Below, one piece after another: positions 21,201-21,445 of a DNA stretch of 21,445 bases (the stretch's first letter is position 1; every line of letters starts with the position of its first letter). The stretch is from Chloroflexota bacterium (GTDB lineage Bacteria > Chloroflexota > Anaerolineae > B4-G1): positions 1-21,445 of the forward strand of contig JAAEPW010000103.1 of NCBI GenBank assembly GCA_024232355.1, written 5' to 3'. The position numbers were made by a program, and so were the translations under genes. Below the pieces are notes generated by a model, which saw only the letters and a list, made by a program, of their open reading frames with translations, had not been told where the DNA came from and did no database searches.

Positions 21201-21239
21201 CCTGCTTACAATCAGATAAATCGTTCGAGTCGTAAAAAC

Positions 21240-21274
21240 AAGCCCTGCCAAACTCATGTTGTGGCAGGGCTTTT
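21240..21274 (+). terminator. Rho-independent terminator after bactofilin
   Basis: Perfect 11-bp stem aagccctgcca (21240-21250) and tggcagggctt (21262-21272), loop of 11, followed by a TTTT run. The A-rich stretch before the stem could let it also work on the other strand. Confidence 0.9.
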
Positions 21275-21420
21275 GTCTGCCAGACGCTTTTTGTCTCGGT
21301 ACAAATTTACACCAATTTTTCAGGTTGCTACTCAGCCTACCCTTGCGAAGGTTGCAAATTGCATTGTCGCTGTTTGCTACCGGACACTTTTCACATGCAA
21401 GCGGGATATGTTAATTTTTT

Positions 21421-21439
21421 GCCACGAATTGCACGAATT
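21421..21439. repeat. Second copy of the gccacgaatt-type repeat
   Basis: gccacgaattgcacgaatt, matching the reverse complement of 16179-16197 in 18 of 19 positions. The preceding cacttttcaca-type stretch also resembles the start of the copy near 16078. The window ends here, so the full element is not visible. The stretch 21275-21420 shows no gene. Confidence 0.6.
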
Positions 21440-21445
21440 TTCACA

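Overview
The window looks like chromosomal DNA of a Chloroflexota bacterium, probably Anaerolineae-like. This is inferred from gene content and style, not from a marker gene: a Thr/Pro-linker secreted glycosidase, TldD/TldE peptidases, a class A penicillin-binding protein with an Ig-like tail, a DUF2723 membrane glycosyltransferase, and a DUF4446 gene next to a bactofilin. No rRNA, tRNA, CRISPR array, transposase or phage gene was seen. Most genes are ordinary housekeeping or envelope genes; the interest lies in one regulated redox unit and in several kinds of small repeats.

Layout. 1-604: a tandem repeat, a Mth938/DUF498 gene, and a small palindromic element bracketed by an 18-bp direct repeat. 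605-2485 (+): secreted glycosidase-like protein, converging on a tldD-tldE operon (5177-2512, -) with a shared hairpin between. 5392-6225 (+): sortase. 6333-8191 (+): a consensus promoter overlapped by a perfect 33-bp palindrome, a MarR regulator and an octaheme cytochrome of the hydroxylamine oxidoreductase (HAO) type. 10214-8271 (-): small membrane protein, ketopantoate-reductase-like enzyme and Nudix hydrolase, the last two overlapping. 12847-10273 (-): prmC, a HAD phosphatase overlapping it, a lipoprotein, and a second truncated copy of the HAD tail. 16043-13008 (-): class A PBP. 16271-17042 (+): promoter, structured leader and TsaC/Sua5. 17137-20119 (+): APS kinase and a large DUF2723 protein. 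20134-21200 (+): DUF4446 protein and bactofilin, closed by a strong terminator.

How parts work together. PBP, sortase, bactofilin and the DUF2723 protein all point to the cell envelope, but only adjacent genes can be tied together. The MarR/octaheme pair is the best candidate for a self-contained functional unit: the palindrome covers the -10 element, so MarR probably represses itself and the cytochrome together. The DUF2723 gene carries three tracts with 7-bp periodicity inside its reading frame, which looks like intergenic-type repeats that have become coding sequence.
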